Shown: positions 51,456-60,105 of the stretch, one piece after another
Layout of the letters: every line of letters starts with the position of its first letter
How positions within the stretch are numbered: the first letter of the stretch is position 1
Assembly (NCBI RefSeq): GCF_000376445.1
Contig: NZ_AQXI01000001.1
Coordinates: 2,753,734-2,817,733, forward strand
Length of the DNA: 64,000 nucleotides
Origin: Haladaptatus paucihalophilus DX253
GTDB taxonomy: Archaea > Halobacteriota > Halobacteria > Halobacteriales > Haladaptataceae
Direction of reading: 5' to 3'
Translations under genes and position numbers: made by a program
The notes under the pieces: model-generated
Seen by the model: the letters and a program-made list of their open reading frames with translations, nothing else
Told to the model about the DNA's origin: nothing
The model's database searches: none

Positions 51456-52247
51456 TCACTTCGTCCGAGTGAACTCGGACCGGAGCACCCACGTATCGCC
51501 GGAAACGAAGGGAGAGCCGGGACGACCGGCACCTCGCCAGAGCGCATCGATGGGGTCACTCAACGCCTCCCGCACGTCCACGTCGTAGTTTTCGAACGTG
51601 ACCGGAAACGGAGCGAGTATTCCTTCATTAATAATGTCATTCTTCTCGGTCACTTCCTCGACGGCCGTCGCGTCACCCGCCTCCTTCCCGCTCGCATCGA
51701 GGCGAAGCCCGTCCGTGCCGAACACGCTGAGTGCGACGTGAACCGGTGCCATACGCTGGTGGTAGGCGAGAACGCGCAGATACCGACGGACGCACCGCGT
51801 CAGTTCGAGTTCGAGGGTTCGACCGTCGAGTCGCGGTGCGTCGGATTCCGACGACTCGAACGGAATCGCCGAGACGGACTCGACGACGCCGTTCGAAAAG
51901 ATGTGCGCGTAGCCCGCGGGGGCGTCGCGTTCGTCGGCCTCGACGACGGCCCCGAACCCGTCGCCGGTCCACGACCCGCGCGCGCCGTCCCGCCCGAGGA
52001 CGGGGAGCTGTTCCGGCCGCGACGGGTCGGCCTCCGGCAGGACGCTGTGGCCCCCGAGGTCGATGGCGTAGCCGTCGTCGTAGACGCCGGTGGGGACGAC
52101 GTGGACGACGATGCCCCGCGGCGACTCGAAGTCGAAGTACCCCCTGCCGTCGATGACGGTTTCGAGTCGTCGCTGATGGAGCGCCGTCGCTTGCTCGTTC
52201 GACCCACCGGCGTACTTCGCCGCCATAACCGCGTCTCGATAGCTCAT
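51456..52247 (-). CDS. Haloarchaeal hypothetical protein
   Basis: A 263-residue soluble acidic protein that I cannot place. It has no signal peptide or membrane helix. The opening AAKYAGGSNEQATALHQRRLETVIDGRGYFDFE faintly resembles the region after the AlbA_2 nucleotide-binding domain in predicted ATP-binding regulators, but the catalytic part is missing. The rest is a mixed alpha/beta domain. A promoter element CACTTAACC (minus strand, 52275-52283) lies about 32 bp upstream of the ATG, supporting the start. Confidence 0.65.
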   Translation of the reverse strand: MSYRDAVMAAKYAGGSNEQATALHQRRLETVIDGRGYFDFESPRGIVVHVVPTGVYDDGYAIDLGGHSVLPEADPSRPEQLPVLGRDGARGSWTGDGFGAVVEADERDAPAGYAHIFSNGVVESVSAIPFESSESDAPRLDGRTLELELTRCVRRYLRVLAYHQRMAPVHVALSVFGTDGLRLDASGKEAGDATAVEEVTEKNDIINEGILAPFPVTFENYDVDVREALSDPIDALWRGAGRPGSPFVSGDTWVLRSEFTRTK

Positions 52248-52352
52248 TCGCTACCGTTGCAAATCCGCGAAGACGGTTAAGTGGACTGATAGACCAGTTC
52301 AGGATGTCGTCCATCCGAACGGTATTTGTTTTCTCACTGATTGTACCGAAAC

Positions 52353-53606
52353 GTGAGCGACTTCAGACCTCCTTCGAATTCCCCCGTTCTCTCCCCCTCC
52401 CGTCGGCGCTTCCTCGGTGCCGTCTCGGCCGCCGTCGCGGGCACGCTCGGTGGCTGTAGCGCCGTCTATCCCGCCGCCACGACGACGGTTTCGAGCGACG
52501 ACTGGCCGCTCGTCGGGTACGACCCGGCGGGAAGCGGCTACAAACCGGACGGACTCTCGCTCCGGTCGAAGCCCGACGTTCGTTGGAAACGAACGCCGCG
52601 GACCGTGTTCGGAACGCCGTCGTCGCCGCTCGTCTACGACGGGACGGTCTACACTGCCAGCGGCGACCTTCTCGCCGTGGACGTGGCCGACGGCACGACG
52701 CGGACGCTGTTCTCGGAGTTACACGGGCAGTTCCCCGCCATCGCGGCCGACACCGCCTACCGCAACGAGACGGTGATTTCGACCGACGGACGGCGCGTCT
52801 CCGCGGTCAACCCGTCGTCGGACCTCCGCGGCGAGCTTCGATATCGGTGGCGGACGCCCGCGCCGGAGTCGTCTTTCGCGTCGTCGTTCTTCCCGTCGAG
52901 CGACGGGTCGCCGCCGGTGGTCGCGGACGGACTGGTGTTCGTCCCGGCCCACCTCGACGAGCGCTCCCTGCTCGCGCTGGACGCGAGCAGCGGGGCCGAA
53001 CGGTGGCGCTACCGGACCGATGGAATGGCCTCGCGGGCGTCCGTCCACGACGGCACCGTCTACGTCGCGACGTGGCTCAACGAGTTCGCCGCGCTCGACG
53101 CCGAGACGGGTGCGGTCCGGTGGCGACGACAGCCCTTCAAGCAGGTCCTCACATGGGGCTACGTGACCGCCGCGGACCACGGCGTGTACGGCGTCCGCGA
53201 CGACTACGCCATCGCCTTCGAAGCCGAGAGCGGTGACCGCCGCTGGTTCCGCCACCTCGACGGCGACAGCGAGTACGCCGAGATACAGGGGTCGCTGACC
53301 GTCACCGACGACGCGGTGTTCGTGCAAGTCGAGCGGGAGAAGGGAATGGTTCTCCTCGCGCTTGACCCCCAATCCGGGCGGACCCGATGGTCCGCCCGCG
53401 TCGGCGGCCACGAAACGACGCCCGTCGTCGCCGGAGAGACGGTCTACGCCCCGGACCAATCGGGGCTGGTCGCGCTCGATGCGAAGACCGGTCGGCGGCT
53501 CTGGACGTTCCCGACGAAAGGCGACCCGTCCTCTCCGGCGGTCGGCGGCGGCGCACTGCTGTTCACCGACGGGTTCGCGCTCTACGCCTTGGAGGCATCC
53601 CGATGA
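52353..53606 (+). CDS. PQQ-like beta-propeller lipoprotein
   Basis: A 417-residue exported protein with a Tat lipoprotein signal (SPSRRRFLGAVSAAVAGTLGGC, lipobox Cys35). The mature part contains repeated PQQ-type blades of about 40 residues with the W/A-x-D/E-A-x-T/S-G pattern: LLAVDVADGTT, LLALDASSGAERWRYRTDG, FAALDAETGAVRWRRQ, LLALDPQSGRTRWSARVGG and LVALDAKTGRRLWTFPT. These proteins resemble BamB-like or PQQ-domain scaffolds; none of the alcohol dehydrogenase catalytic residues is evident. The start is a GTG at 52353, chosen because it puts the twin-Arg signal near the N-terminus; a TTG at 52341 is the alternative. It overlaps the next gene in ATGA. Confidence 0.84.
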   Translation: MSDFRPPSNSPVLSPSRRRFLGAVSAAVAGTLGGCSAVYPAATTTVSSDDWPLVGYDPAGSGYKPDGLSLRSKPDVRWKRTPRTVFGTPSSPLVYDGTVYTASGDLLAVDVADGTTRTLFSELHGQFPAIAADTAYRNETVISTDGRRVSAVNPSSDLRGELRYRWRTPAPESSFASSFFPSSDGSPPVVADGLVFVPAHLDERSLLALDASSGAERWRYRTDGMASRASVHDGTVYVATWLNEFAALDAETGAVRWRRQPFKQVLTWGYVTAADHGVYGVRDDYAIAFEAESGDRRWFRHLDGDSEYAEIQGSLTVTDDAVFVQVEREKGMVLLALDPQSGRTRWSARVGGHETTPVVAGETVYAPDQSGLVALDAKTGRRLWTFPTKGDPSSPAVGGGALLFTDGFALYALEASR

Positions 53607-54433
53607 GCGAAAACGACCGGATTTCGGGGGCGGGAGTCAACCGCATCGGCTCGCCGTCCGACGAGGACATCAGCGCCTTCGGACTGCTCGAAGGGAGCGT
53701 CAGGGACCTCCGAACGCGGCCGTCGCTCGCCCTGCCGTTCCTGTTGATAGGCATCGTTCTCGCCGCCCTCAACCTCGTTCGACTCCGCGACTCGGTTCCG
53801 GTACAGCTCGAAACCATCGGTCGCTACGGCGTCGCCCATCTCACAGTCCTTTCCCATCCCGGTTCCGTGCAGCTCGTTACCCGACCCGTCGGCGCGGTGT
53901 TCGGCCTTCGTCTCCTCCCCGTCGCCGGAATCGCCGCGGTATGGCTCGCCTCGTTGACGGCGACCGCGGCCGCGGTCACCGCCGTCGTCGCCCTCGTCGA
54001 TGGCGATTCCGTCTCGCCGCGTGACGTCGCGTCGGTAACCGCCTATCTCGCCGGTCTGCTGGCCGTCCTCTCGTTGGTGGCCGCGACGGGCGCGGCGTTC
54101 GGGTTCGTCGGGAAGCTCGCCGCTTTCCTCGCTTTCGTGTTCGTTTCGGTGCGGCTGTTTCCCGCGCCGGTTCTGGTGGCCCGGGGTGCGTCGATACGGA
54201 ACGCGGTTCGGCGGAGTTCCGCCGCGGTGTCCGGCCACGGTGTGTCGGTCCTCGGATTTTCCGTGCTCGTCGGGACGTTCCAGTTCTGGCTCGGAAGCCT
54301 TCCGCTGCTCGACGCGCCCAGCACGTCCCTATCGCTCCGAGTGGCGCTCGGGACGTTCCTCGCGGTCGCTGTTTTCGCACCGTTGGCGACGCTCGGAGCG
54401 GTTCGGGTGGCGGCGCTCGCGTCCGACGAGTGA
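53603..54433 (+). CDS. Membrane protein coupled to the propeller lipoprotein gene
   Basis: A 276-residue membrane protein with six hydrophobic helices. The arrangement resembles DUF-type haloarchaeal permease-like proteins, with GLLEGSVRDLRTRPSLALPFLLIGIVL before the first helix and RGASIRNAVRRSSAAVSGHG as a conserved-looking amphipathic loop. It starts in a 4-bp overlap with the propeller gene, so the two products probably act together at the membrane. No function is known. Confidence 0.75.
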   Translation: MSENDRISGAGVNRIGSPSDEDISAFGLLEGSVRDLRTRPSLALPFLLIGIVLAALNLVRLRDSVPVQLETIGRYGVAHLTVLSHPGSVQLVTRPVGAVFGLRLLPVAGIAAVWLASLTATAAAVTAVVALVDGDSVSPRDVASVTAYLAGLLAVLSLVAATGAAFGFVGKLAAFLAFVFVSVRLFPAPVLVARGASIRNAVRRSSAAVSGHGVSVLGFSVLVGTFQFWLGSLPLLDAPSTSLSLRVALGTFLAVAVFAPLATLGAVRVAALASDE

Positions 54434-54434
54434 G

Positions 54435-54809
54435 TCACTCGCCGAACTCGTCGATTCGACCGTGGACGTACGCACACCACTCGTCGAGCGTTCGGTGCAT
54501 GAGCGCTTTCGCCTCCGACAGGGGCGTCGGTTCGTGGCGATAGACGTGCCCTCCGCCGTCGAGGAGGTGGCGGCGTCTGCTCGCCAACCCCTTCTCGCGC
54601 AGGGTCGCAAGCGACCGCGAGACGTTGCTTCGGTCGCGGCCGGTCGTCCGCGCCAACTCCTCGGTCGTGCTGTTCGGACGCTCTAAGAGCGCCAGATAGG
54701 TTCGACTCTCGTGCGGTTGGATTGAGAACACGCAGGTCAACACGTCTTCGAACCCCGGCTCATCCGCGAGCATCAGGCTTCGGAATCGTTGTGGGTCGGG
54801 GTCGTTCAT
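54435..54809 (-). CDS. Winged helix-turn-helix regulator (TrmB/MarR-like)
   Basis: A 124-residue DNA-binding protein. The winged helix spans about residues 35-90: SRTYLALLERPNSTTEELARTTG, then the recognition helix DRSNVSRSLATLREKGLA and wing RRRHLLDGGGHVYRHEP. A coiled C-terminal segment suggests dimers. It is divergent from a membrane protein gene. The palindrome at 54881-54894 between them is a likely autoregulatory site. The ATG at 54809 is used, as the longer frame to 54953 overlaps the promoter region. Confidence 0.84.
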   Translation of the reverse strand: MNDPDPQRFRSLMLADEPGFEDVLTCVFSIQPHESRTYLALLERPNSTTEELARTTGRDRSNVSRSLATLREKGLASRRRHLLDGGGHVYRHEPTPLSEAKALMHRTLDEWCAYVHGRIDEFGE

Positions 54810-54880
54810 GAGTGAGCAGACCACACGAACGACGATAAACGTCCCAGTTACCTTCAACTCACCCCGGTCGTGCATTCCCG

Positions 54881-54894
54881 ACGCACGTGCGTCC
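54881..54894. promoter_or_regulatory. 14-bp perfect palindrome in the divergent regulator/membrane-gene region
   Basis: GACGCACGTGCGTC is a perfect dyad flanked on both sides by CCCGAC. It lies 72-85 bp from the regulator start and 50-63 bp from the membrane protein start at 54944, just upstream of ACTTATCC (54917-54924), which would be the membrane gene's TATA box. This is a good position for the winged-helix protein to bind. Confidence 0.5.
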
Positions 54895-54943
54895 CGACCG
54901 CACGCACGCCAAATCGACTTATCCAGATTCGCGGTAGTTACGG

Positions 54944-55429
54944 ATGATGGCAACCGAAACAGCGACCGAACGAACGGCGGAAACGGCAGCGAATACGGAC
55001 GGCGCGTGGCAAGCGGGCGTCGGTTCGGGACTCGTCGCAGGGGCGGTGATGGGCGTCATGCTGACGGTGCAGATGCGGCCGGTCATCGAACACGCCATTC
55101 CCGCCCTCTGGGGACTCGACGGTGGATTTGCCGGATGGGTGATTCACATGGTAAACGCGGCTATCTTCGGCGTCGTGTTCGCCGCGATCGCGACGACGCC
55201 GCGCTTTCGAACGCTGACGGATTCGGTCGGAACGTCCGCGCTGGTCGGCGTCGGGTACGGCGTCCTGCTCTGGGTCGTCGCGGCCGTCCTCGTCATGCCC
55301 GTCTGGTTGCAGGCGGTCGGCTTCCCGATGGCACCTCCCGTCCCGAACGTCAACCCGACCAGTCTGATGGGTCACGCCGTCTTCGGACTGGTGTTGGGGG
55401 CGCTGTATCCCGTCGTCCGAAATCGGTAA
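54944..55429 (+). CDS. Four-helix membrane protein next to a winged-helix regulator
   Basis: A 161-residue protein with four hydrophobic helices: VGSGLVAGAVMGVMLTVQM, FAGWVIHMVNAAIFGVVFAAIA, ALVGVGYGVLLWVVAAVLVM and LMGHAVFGLVLGALYPVV. The periodic Gly and His-containing helices (WVIHMVN, LMGHAVFG) are reminiscent of DUF6789/YqhR-like integral membrane proteins, though that is a weak resemblance. It is divergent from the regulator at 54435, which may control it. ATG at 54944 or 54947. Confidence 0.7.
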   Translation: MMATETATERTAETAANTDGAWQAGVGSGLVAGAVMGVMLTVQMRPVIEHAIPALWGLDGGFAGWVIHMVNAAIFGVVFAAIATTPRFRTLTDSVGTSALVGVGYGVLLWVVAAVLVMPVWLQAVGFPMAPPVPNVNPTSLMGHAVFGLVLGALYPVVRNR

Positions 55430-55466
55430 TCGGGGACCGTCGCCGAACGCCGCGACGGCTCTCTGC

Positions 55467-56180
55467 TCACCCGTACGTCCGTTCGAGGTGGGTTCGGAGG
55501 TCGTCGACCGTCGAGGGGTCGTAGGTCCAGAAGCCGAAAAATCGCCCCTCGTCGCGCTCCTCGGCGACCAGCGCGCATTTTTGCCGGTCGTCGCCGCCGC
55601 CGTCGTAGACGATGAACCACACCGAACCGATTTCGCCCGTCTTTCTGGCACGATAGGTCGTGTTTCGAATACGCGGCGGTTGCCAGTCCGCCCGCCCGTA
55701 GATGTGGACGTCGAGGGTCGTCTCGCGCGCGAGGCGACGGTACACGTCCGTCTGTGCGCGAAACGCGGACAACGACTGGAAGCCGACGTGGAGCGTTCCC
55801 TCGCCGACGCGCCACGCGCGGTCCTCGAACTCGCGGCTCGTCGCCAGCATCTGGCGACGGTCGAACGACGAGAACAGGGTCCGGCCGAGCAGCGCCAACA
55901 GGTCGCGGAACGCGGACGGGTCGAACTCGTCGCTCCACGGGACGCGGACGGGCGGCGTGAGAAACTCTCGAAGCGACGTCAGTCCGATTGCACCCTTGAA
56001 TCCGTCGCGGTCGCGGATGACGAGGAACTCGTCCGGGCCGACGCCCCGAAGTCGATTGTACCGCACCGTGACGTTTTTCGTCTCGAACTCGTCGGCGATG
56101 TCGGTGGACGGGTCCTCGCTGTAGACGACGAGCGTCTTTCGGTTGCGTTCCACATCGGCGATGGTTTCCCGAAGGTCCAT
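55467..56180 (-). CDS. DICT sensory domain protein
   Basis: A 237-residue soluble protein of the haloarchaeal DICT type, a sensory domain linked to light/redox or signalling proteins. The N-terminus DVERNRKTLVVYSEDPSTDIADEFE and VRYNRLRGVGPDEFLVIRDRDGFKGAIGL match the domain. Residues about 155-237 form the second half (TLDVHIYGRADWQPP, KTGEIGSVWFIVYDGGG). There is no output domain in this protein. It follows the winged-helix gene by 20 bp and a membrane protein gene, all on one strand. Confidence 0.76.
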   Translation of the reverse strand: MDLRETIADVERNRKTLVVYSEDPSTDIADEFETKNVTVRYNRLRGVGPDEFLVIRDRDGFKGAIGLTSLREFLTPPVRVPWSDEFDPSAFRDLLALLGRTLFSSFDRRQMLATSREFEDRAWRVGEGTLHVGFQSLSAFRAQTDVYRRLARETTLDVHIYGRADWQPPRIRNTTYRARKTGEIGSVWFIVYDGGGDDRQKCALVAEERDEGRFFGFWTYDPSTVDDLRTHLERTYG

Positions 56181-56200
56181 TTGAACGTCTCCCGTGACAG

Positions 56201-56572
56201 TCAGTTCGGATACTCGTTCCGTCGCGCCCAGCGAAGCAGTCTGGCGACCGGATAGGCTAGCTCGGGGAGTACGAGTCCGTCTCCGCTCGAATCGTACCCG
56301 GCGAGTCCCGCCTTCCGTAGCATGTGGACGTGCTCGTGGCGTAGTTCCGTAATCAACCGGTTTCGGTCGTCCGGCGTCGCCATTCGGTACTCGCTCGCGT
56401 AGAGCCACCCGGTGAGAACGTCGGCCAGTTCGTCCATCGAAACCCGGTCCCACTCCATCAGCGCGTAGACGGCGTACCGACGGCGACGGCTCGCTAACGC
56501 TCGGTACACGTCGTCGTCGAGCGACGGGTCGAGGAGAATGTCGTACAGCGTGTCCTCCGTGTCTCTCGCCAT
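56201..56572 (-). CDS. Haloarchaeal winged-helix DNA-binding protein (DUF7344-like)
   Basis: A 123-residue regulator-type protein. RALASRRRRYAVYALMEWDRVSMDELADVLTGWL is the N-terminal part of the winged helix. RNRLITELRHEHVHMLRKAGLAGYDSSGDG contains the recognition helix and wing, the layout common in haloarchaeal hypothetical regulators. It lies between a membrane protein and the DICT protein on one strand, so the three probably form a signalling unit. The name is from recall and not verified. Confidence 0.74.
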   Translation of the reverse strand: MARDTEDTLYDILLDPSLDDDVYRALASRRRRYAVYALMEWDRVSMDELADVLTGWLYASEYRMATPDDRNRLITELRHEHVHMLRKAGLAGYDSSGDGLVLPELAYPVARLLRWARRNEYPN

Positions 56573-56632
56573 CCCGATTCCTCCATGCTCACACCCACGC
56601 CGTGAACGTCAGTAAGCGTTCCGTCCGGCCCG

Positions 56633-57247
56633 CTATCGCATTCGGGTATCGAGCAGACGACTCGCCGTAAAGAGCATGACGCTCCCGACGAAGGCGACGG
56701 TCGAGACCGCCAGCACGCTCAGTCCGGTCCCGGACGTGTCGAACGGTCCCTGCGCTCCGGCGGTCGTGTACTGTTGAATCGTCTCCACTCCGGCGTACCC
56801 GAGGAGGAAGAACGCCACCGTTATCGTGAGGAGCAGCGCGCCGCCGATGAGGCCGTAGAACGACGCCATCTCCTCGACGCTCAGGAGTTGACGCATCCGG
56901 CGCGTGCTGAGGTCCGACTCGTTGGTGAGGATGGTCGCCGCGACGGCGACGTGTCCCGCCGCCGCGCCCGCTTCGAGGAGGAGGACGAGCACGCCGGGCA
57001 TCAGGATGATGGGCGAGGACGTGAGCGGCGTCCCGCCCGGAAATAGCGCCGCGACCGATTCCGAATAGCCGAGCGTTATCGGTCCGACGAGCGAGAGCGC
57101 GAGGAGCACGACGCTCTGCCACGCCAGTTTCGTCGAGATACGTTGGTCGAAGAGGCTGTTCCGTCGGACGCGCAGTCGCTCGTAGGGCGAGCCGTGGAGG
57201 ATTGCGTCCGCGATTCTGTCGTCGAAGTAGTCGGTCTGTTCCGTCAC
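56633..57247 (-). CDS. Membrane protein at the head of the winged-helix/DICT cluster
   Basis: A 204-residue protein with an N-terminal soluble segment (about 40 residues) and four or five helices (SVVLLALSLVGPITLGY, IILMPGVLVLLLEAGAAAGHV, FYGLIGGALLLTITVAFFLLGYAG, GLSVLAVSTVAFVGSVMLF). I do not recognise it. It lies 60 bp ahead of the winged-helix gene on the same strand. Confidence 0.68.
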   Translation of the reverse strand: MTEQTDYFDDRIADAILHGSPYERLRVRRNSLFDQRISTKLAWQSVVLLALSLVGPITLGYSESVAALFPGGTPLTSSPIILMPGVLVLLLEAGAAAGHVAVAATILTNESDLSTRRMRQLLSVEEMASFYGLIGGALLLTITVAFFLLGYAGVETIQQYTTAGAQGPFDTSGTGLSVLAVSTVAFVGSVMLFTASRLLDTRMR

Positions 57248-57471
57248 GGTATCACGACCGCCAAGCGGCCGTTTTCACTCGATATTCACCTCGCAGGTTT
57301 ACCTGTATCGGTCCGCCGAACGGCCATTTTTCGGATGATTCGCGGAATTGGGACAACGAAATCGCCGGTTCAACTCGGTGACGGCGGGACGTCGGTTCCG
57401 CGGCGGCGCCCACCACTCGCGTGACGTCGGACCCCCACGTTCATTGTCACCGGCGGACAGGGTGGAAACGA

Positions 57472-58596
57472 ATGACGGAGTACGACACCATCGTGGTCGG
57501 CGTCGGCGGCATGGGGAGCGCGACGGCGGCCCACCTCGCCGAGCGCGGGCAAGACGTATTGGGTCTCGAACGCTACGACGTACCGCACTCGATGGGGTCG
57601 TCCCACGGCCTGACGCGAATCATCCGAAAGGCGTACTACGAACACCCGGATTACGTCCCGCTGCTCGAACGCGCCTACGAGCTGTGGGACGAGTTGGACG
57701 CGGCCCACTCGACGCAACTGCTCCACAAAACCGAGTGCGTCGTCGCCGGACCCGAGGGAAGCGAGAAGGTCGCCGGTGCGCGCAAATCGGCCGAGGAGCA
57801 CGGCTTGGAACACGAACTGCTCTCGGGTGCGGAACTCGGCGAGCGCTATCCGGGCTACGATCTGCCCGACGAGTTCGTCGCGGTCGTCGAACCGGACGGC
57901 GGGTTCCTCCACGTCGAGCAGTGCGTCGTCGCCCACGTGAACGCGGCCCACCGACACGGCGCGGAGATTCACGCGCGGGAGGGCGTCCTCGACTGGGAGC
58001 CGACCGCCGACGGCGGCGTCCGCGTCGAGACGGCAGAAGACAGCTACACCGCCGACGCGATGGTCGTTACGGCGGGCGCGTGGGCCGCGAACCTGCTCCC
58101 CATGCTGGAGACGGAGGCGGTGCCGGAGCGACAGGTCTTGGGGTGGTTCCAGCCCGAACATCCCGAGCGGTTCCAGCCCGATTCGTTCCCCGTCTTCATC
58201 GTGGAGTGCGAGGAGGGCTACTTCTACGGCTTCCCCGAGTACGGCGTGCCGGGGTACAAGGTCGGGAAGTACAACCACTTTCACGAGGAGGTGGACCCGG
58301 ACGACGTGGCCGAACCGACCCCCGGCGACGAACGCGTCCTCCGGGATTTCACGGAGCGCTACTTTCCCGACGCGGCGGGACCGACGATGCGCTTGGAGAC
58401 CTGCATGTTCACCAACTCGCCGGACGAGCACTTCATCATCGACACGCTTCCGGACCACCCGCAGGTCGTCGTCGGGGCCGGGTTTTCGGGCCACGGCTTC
58501 AAACTGTCGAGCGTCGTCGGTGAGATTTTAGCGGACCTCGCCATCGACGACGAGAGTCGCCACGATATCGAGTTGTTCTCGCTCGACCGGTTTTGA
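57472..58596 (+). CDS. N-methyl amino acid oxidase-like FAD flavoprotein (SolA/MSOX family)
   Basis: A 374-residue flavoprotein that oxidises an N-methylated or secondary amino acid, releasing formaldehyde or hydrogen peroxide. The FAD motif is VVGVGGMGSATAAHLAERGQDVLGLE near the start. HSMGSSHGLTRIIRKAYYEHPDY is the MSOX/SolA signature, and the end FTNSPDEHFIIDTLPDHPQVVVGAGFSGHGFKL carries the covalent-flavin region. The Cys usually linked to FAD in MSOX corresponds to LETCMFT near residue 306. The ATG at 57472 starts just before the FAD motif. It is convergent with another DAO-type gene. Confidence 0.88.
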   Translation: MTEYDTIVVGVGGMGSATAAHLAERGQDVLGLERYDVPHSMGSSHGLTRIIRKAYYEHPDYVPLLERAYELWDELDAAHSTQLLHKTECVVAGPEGSEKVAGARKSAEEHGLEHELLSGAELGERYPGYDLPDEFVAVVEPDGGFLHVEQCVVAHVNAAHRHGAEIHAREGVLDWEPTADGGVRVETAEDSYTADAMVVTAGAWAANLLPMLETEAVPERQVLGWFQPEHPERFQPDSFPVFIVECEEGYFYGFPEYGVPGYKVGKYNHFHEEVDPDDVAEPTPGDERVLRDFTERYFPDAAGPTMRLETCMFTNSPDEHFIIDTLPDHPQVVVGAGFSGHGFKLSSVVGEILADLAIDDESRHDIELFSLDRF

Positions 58597-58662
58597 GAAC
58601 GGCCGGCTGGTCGATGAAACGACCCACTCCACTGCCCTATTCGAATCCCGTACTCGAATTCC

Positions 58663-59793
58663 TTACTCGAACCGTTCCACGCTGAACGTCTCGATATCGA
58701 CGGACTCTCCTCGCATTTCGTCCGCGACCAGTTTGCCGCTGTACGGCCCGAGTTGCAGGCCCGTCGCGCCGTGGCCGGTCGCCAGATGAACGCCTTCGAC
58801 GGTCGGAACCGCGCCCAACACGGGGAGTTGGTCGGCGGAGCGCGGACGAAGCCCGACGCGAACCTCGTCGATTTCCGCGTCGGCGAGGCCGGGCGCGACG
58901 CGGAGCGCCTCGCCGAGCACTTCGTGGACGCCCGCGGCCGTCGTGTGCGGTGCGAACCCCGAACCGACTTCGCGGGTCGCGCCGACCGCCACGCGGTTGT
59001 CCGGCCACGGGACCATGTAGTGGCCGTGGAACGGGCTGAGGATGGGCCACGACGACGTGTCCGTCTCGCCCAAATCGAGGTGGATGATCTGACCGCGCTG
59101 GGGTTCGACGGGAATCGACACGCCGAGCGACTCCGCGAAGCGGGGCGACCACGCGCCACCGGCGACGGCGACCGCATCCGATTCGTACCGCCCGCCGTCC
59201 GTGGTTTCGACGCCTGTGACCGCGCCGTTCTCGTGGTCGATTCGGGTCACGTCCCCGTCGAGGACGGTGAGCCCGTGGCTTTCTCCCGCCCGGAGCAACG
59301 CGCCGGTGAACGTCCGGGCGTCCACCCGCGCGGCCCCGTCGTAGGCGCGACACCGGCGGGTTTCGGCGAGCGGGGGGTACCGCGATTGCGCCTCCGACGA
59401 CGAGATTTCTTCCGTCGTTCCAGGCGCTGGCTGATCGTACTTCTCCTGTCGCTCCCGAATCCGTTCGGATGCCGCGTCGTACTCCGGTACTTCGTCCTCG
59501 CCCACCGCGACCGAGAGCAGAGAACAGTCGGAGTAGCCCGTCTTCCCGTCCTGTTCGTTTTCGAGGTGCTCGACCAGTTCGGGGTAGTACGCCGCCGCGT
59601 CGAGCGCGAACTCGAACCACCGGTCCGAGGCCGTGCGACTGCTGGTCGCGGGCGAGATGATTCCGGCACCGGCGTCGGTCGCTCGTCCGGTATCGTGGCG
59701 GTCGACGAGGAGCGTGTCCACGTCTTTCCGTGCGAGGTGGTACGCGACGGAGGCGCCGACGATTCCGCCTCCGACGACGATTGCATCGTGCAT
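58663..59793 (-). CDS. FAD-dependent oxidoreductase, DAO family
   Basis: A 376-residue flavoprotein. The FAD motif is IVVGGGIVGASVAYHLARKDVDTLLVDR. The second region is DAGAGIISPATSS. In the middle YESDAVAVAGGAWSPRFAESLG closes the site, and LATGHGATGLQLGPYSGKLVADEM is the typical C-terminus. The ATG at 59793 directly precedes the FAD motif; a longer frame to 59817 is less likely. The substrate is not deducible. Its upstream region contains the second phased repeat array. Confidence 0.86.
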   Translation of the reverse strand: MHDAIVVGGGIVGASVAYHLARKDVDTLLVDRHDTGRATDAGAGIISPATSSRTASDRWFEFALDAAAYYPELVEHLENEQDGKTGYSDCSLLSVAVGEDEVPEYDAASERIRERQEKYDQPAPGTTEEISSSEAQSRYPPLAETRRCRAYDGAARVDARTFTGALLRAGESHGLTVLDGDVTRIDHENGAVTGVETTDGGRYESDAVAVAGGAWSPRFAESLGVSIPVEPQRGQIIHLDLGETDTSSWPILSPFHGHYMVPWPDNRVAVGATREVGSGFAPHTTAAGVHEVLGEALRVAPGLADAEIDEVRVGLRPRSADQLPVLGAVPTVEGVHLATGHGATGLQLGPYSGKLVADEMRGESVDIETFSVERFE

Positions 59794-60105
59794 GACCGGC
59801 CATTGAGCGTCCACCACCTCGTTCCTATGGGTACCGACAATCCGGAACGCTGGTGCGTCGGTCGAACGACCCGAAACCGGCCGCTACCGCGTCGGTAGTC
59901 CAGTACTCTTCAGTAGAGAATGGTATGATTTAGTGAGAAATAGTGCAAGTCAGTGTCATTCACTATGGTTCAGTGCTCCTCGAGAGGATTCAGTATCTCG
60001 TATTTTCGGCGTCGGTCGGGTCGTTCGCGCCGGTTGTGCGCGAATCGTCCCGAGCATCCGTCGTCGAGCGGACGAGCGCGCTCGTTCTCGTCTCTCCGCC
60101 GAACG
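59794..60105. other. 312-bp gap holding the second phased repeat array
   Basis: It lies between two minus-strand genes, the DAO flavoprotein (start 59793) and the NUDIX gene (stop 60106). It contains no credible gene. The array at 59901-60000 is the main feature; the right 100 bp are ordinary GC-rich sequence. No clear TATA box for the flavoprotein gene was found. Confidence 0.55.
59901..60000. repeat. Helically phased array: YAGT every 10 bp (array 2)
   Basis: Ten consecutive 10-bp units keep register. On the plus strand AGT starts at 59902 and 59912, GGT at 59922, AGT at 59932, 59942 and 59952, ACT at 59962, AGT at 59972, a mismatch at 59982, and AGT at 59992. Units often end in TT or AA, giving roughly YAGTNNNNTT. 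It is AT-richer than the surroundings. The same design occurs at 6428-6537. The register is cleaner here than in array 1. Confidence 0.8.

Noticed and set aside
54881-54894. Palindrome as a transcription terminator
   Set aside because: It lies between divergent starts, not after a gene, and has no following T-run.
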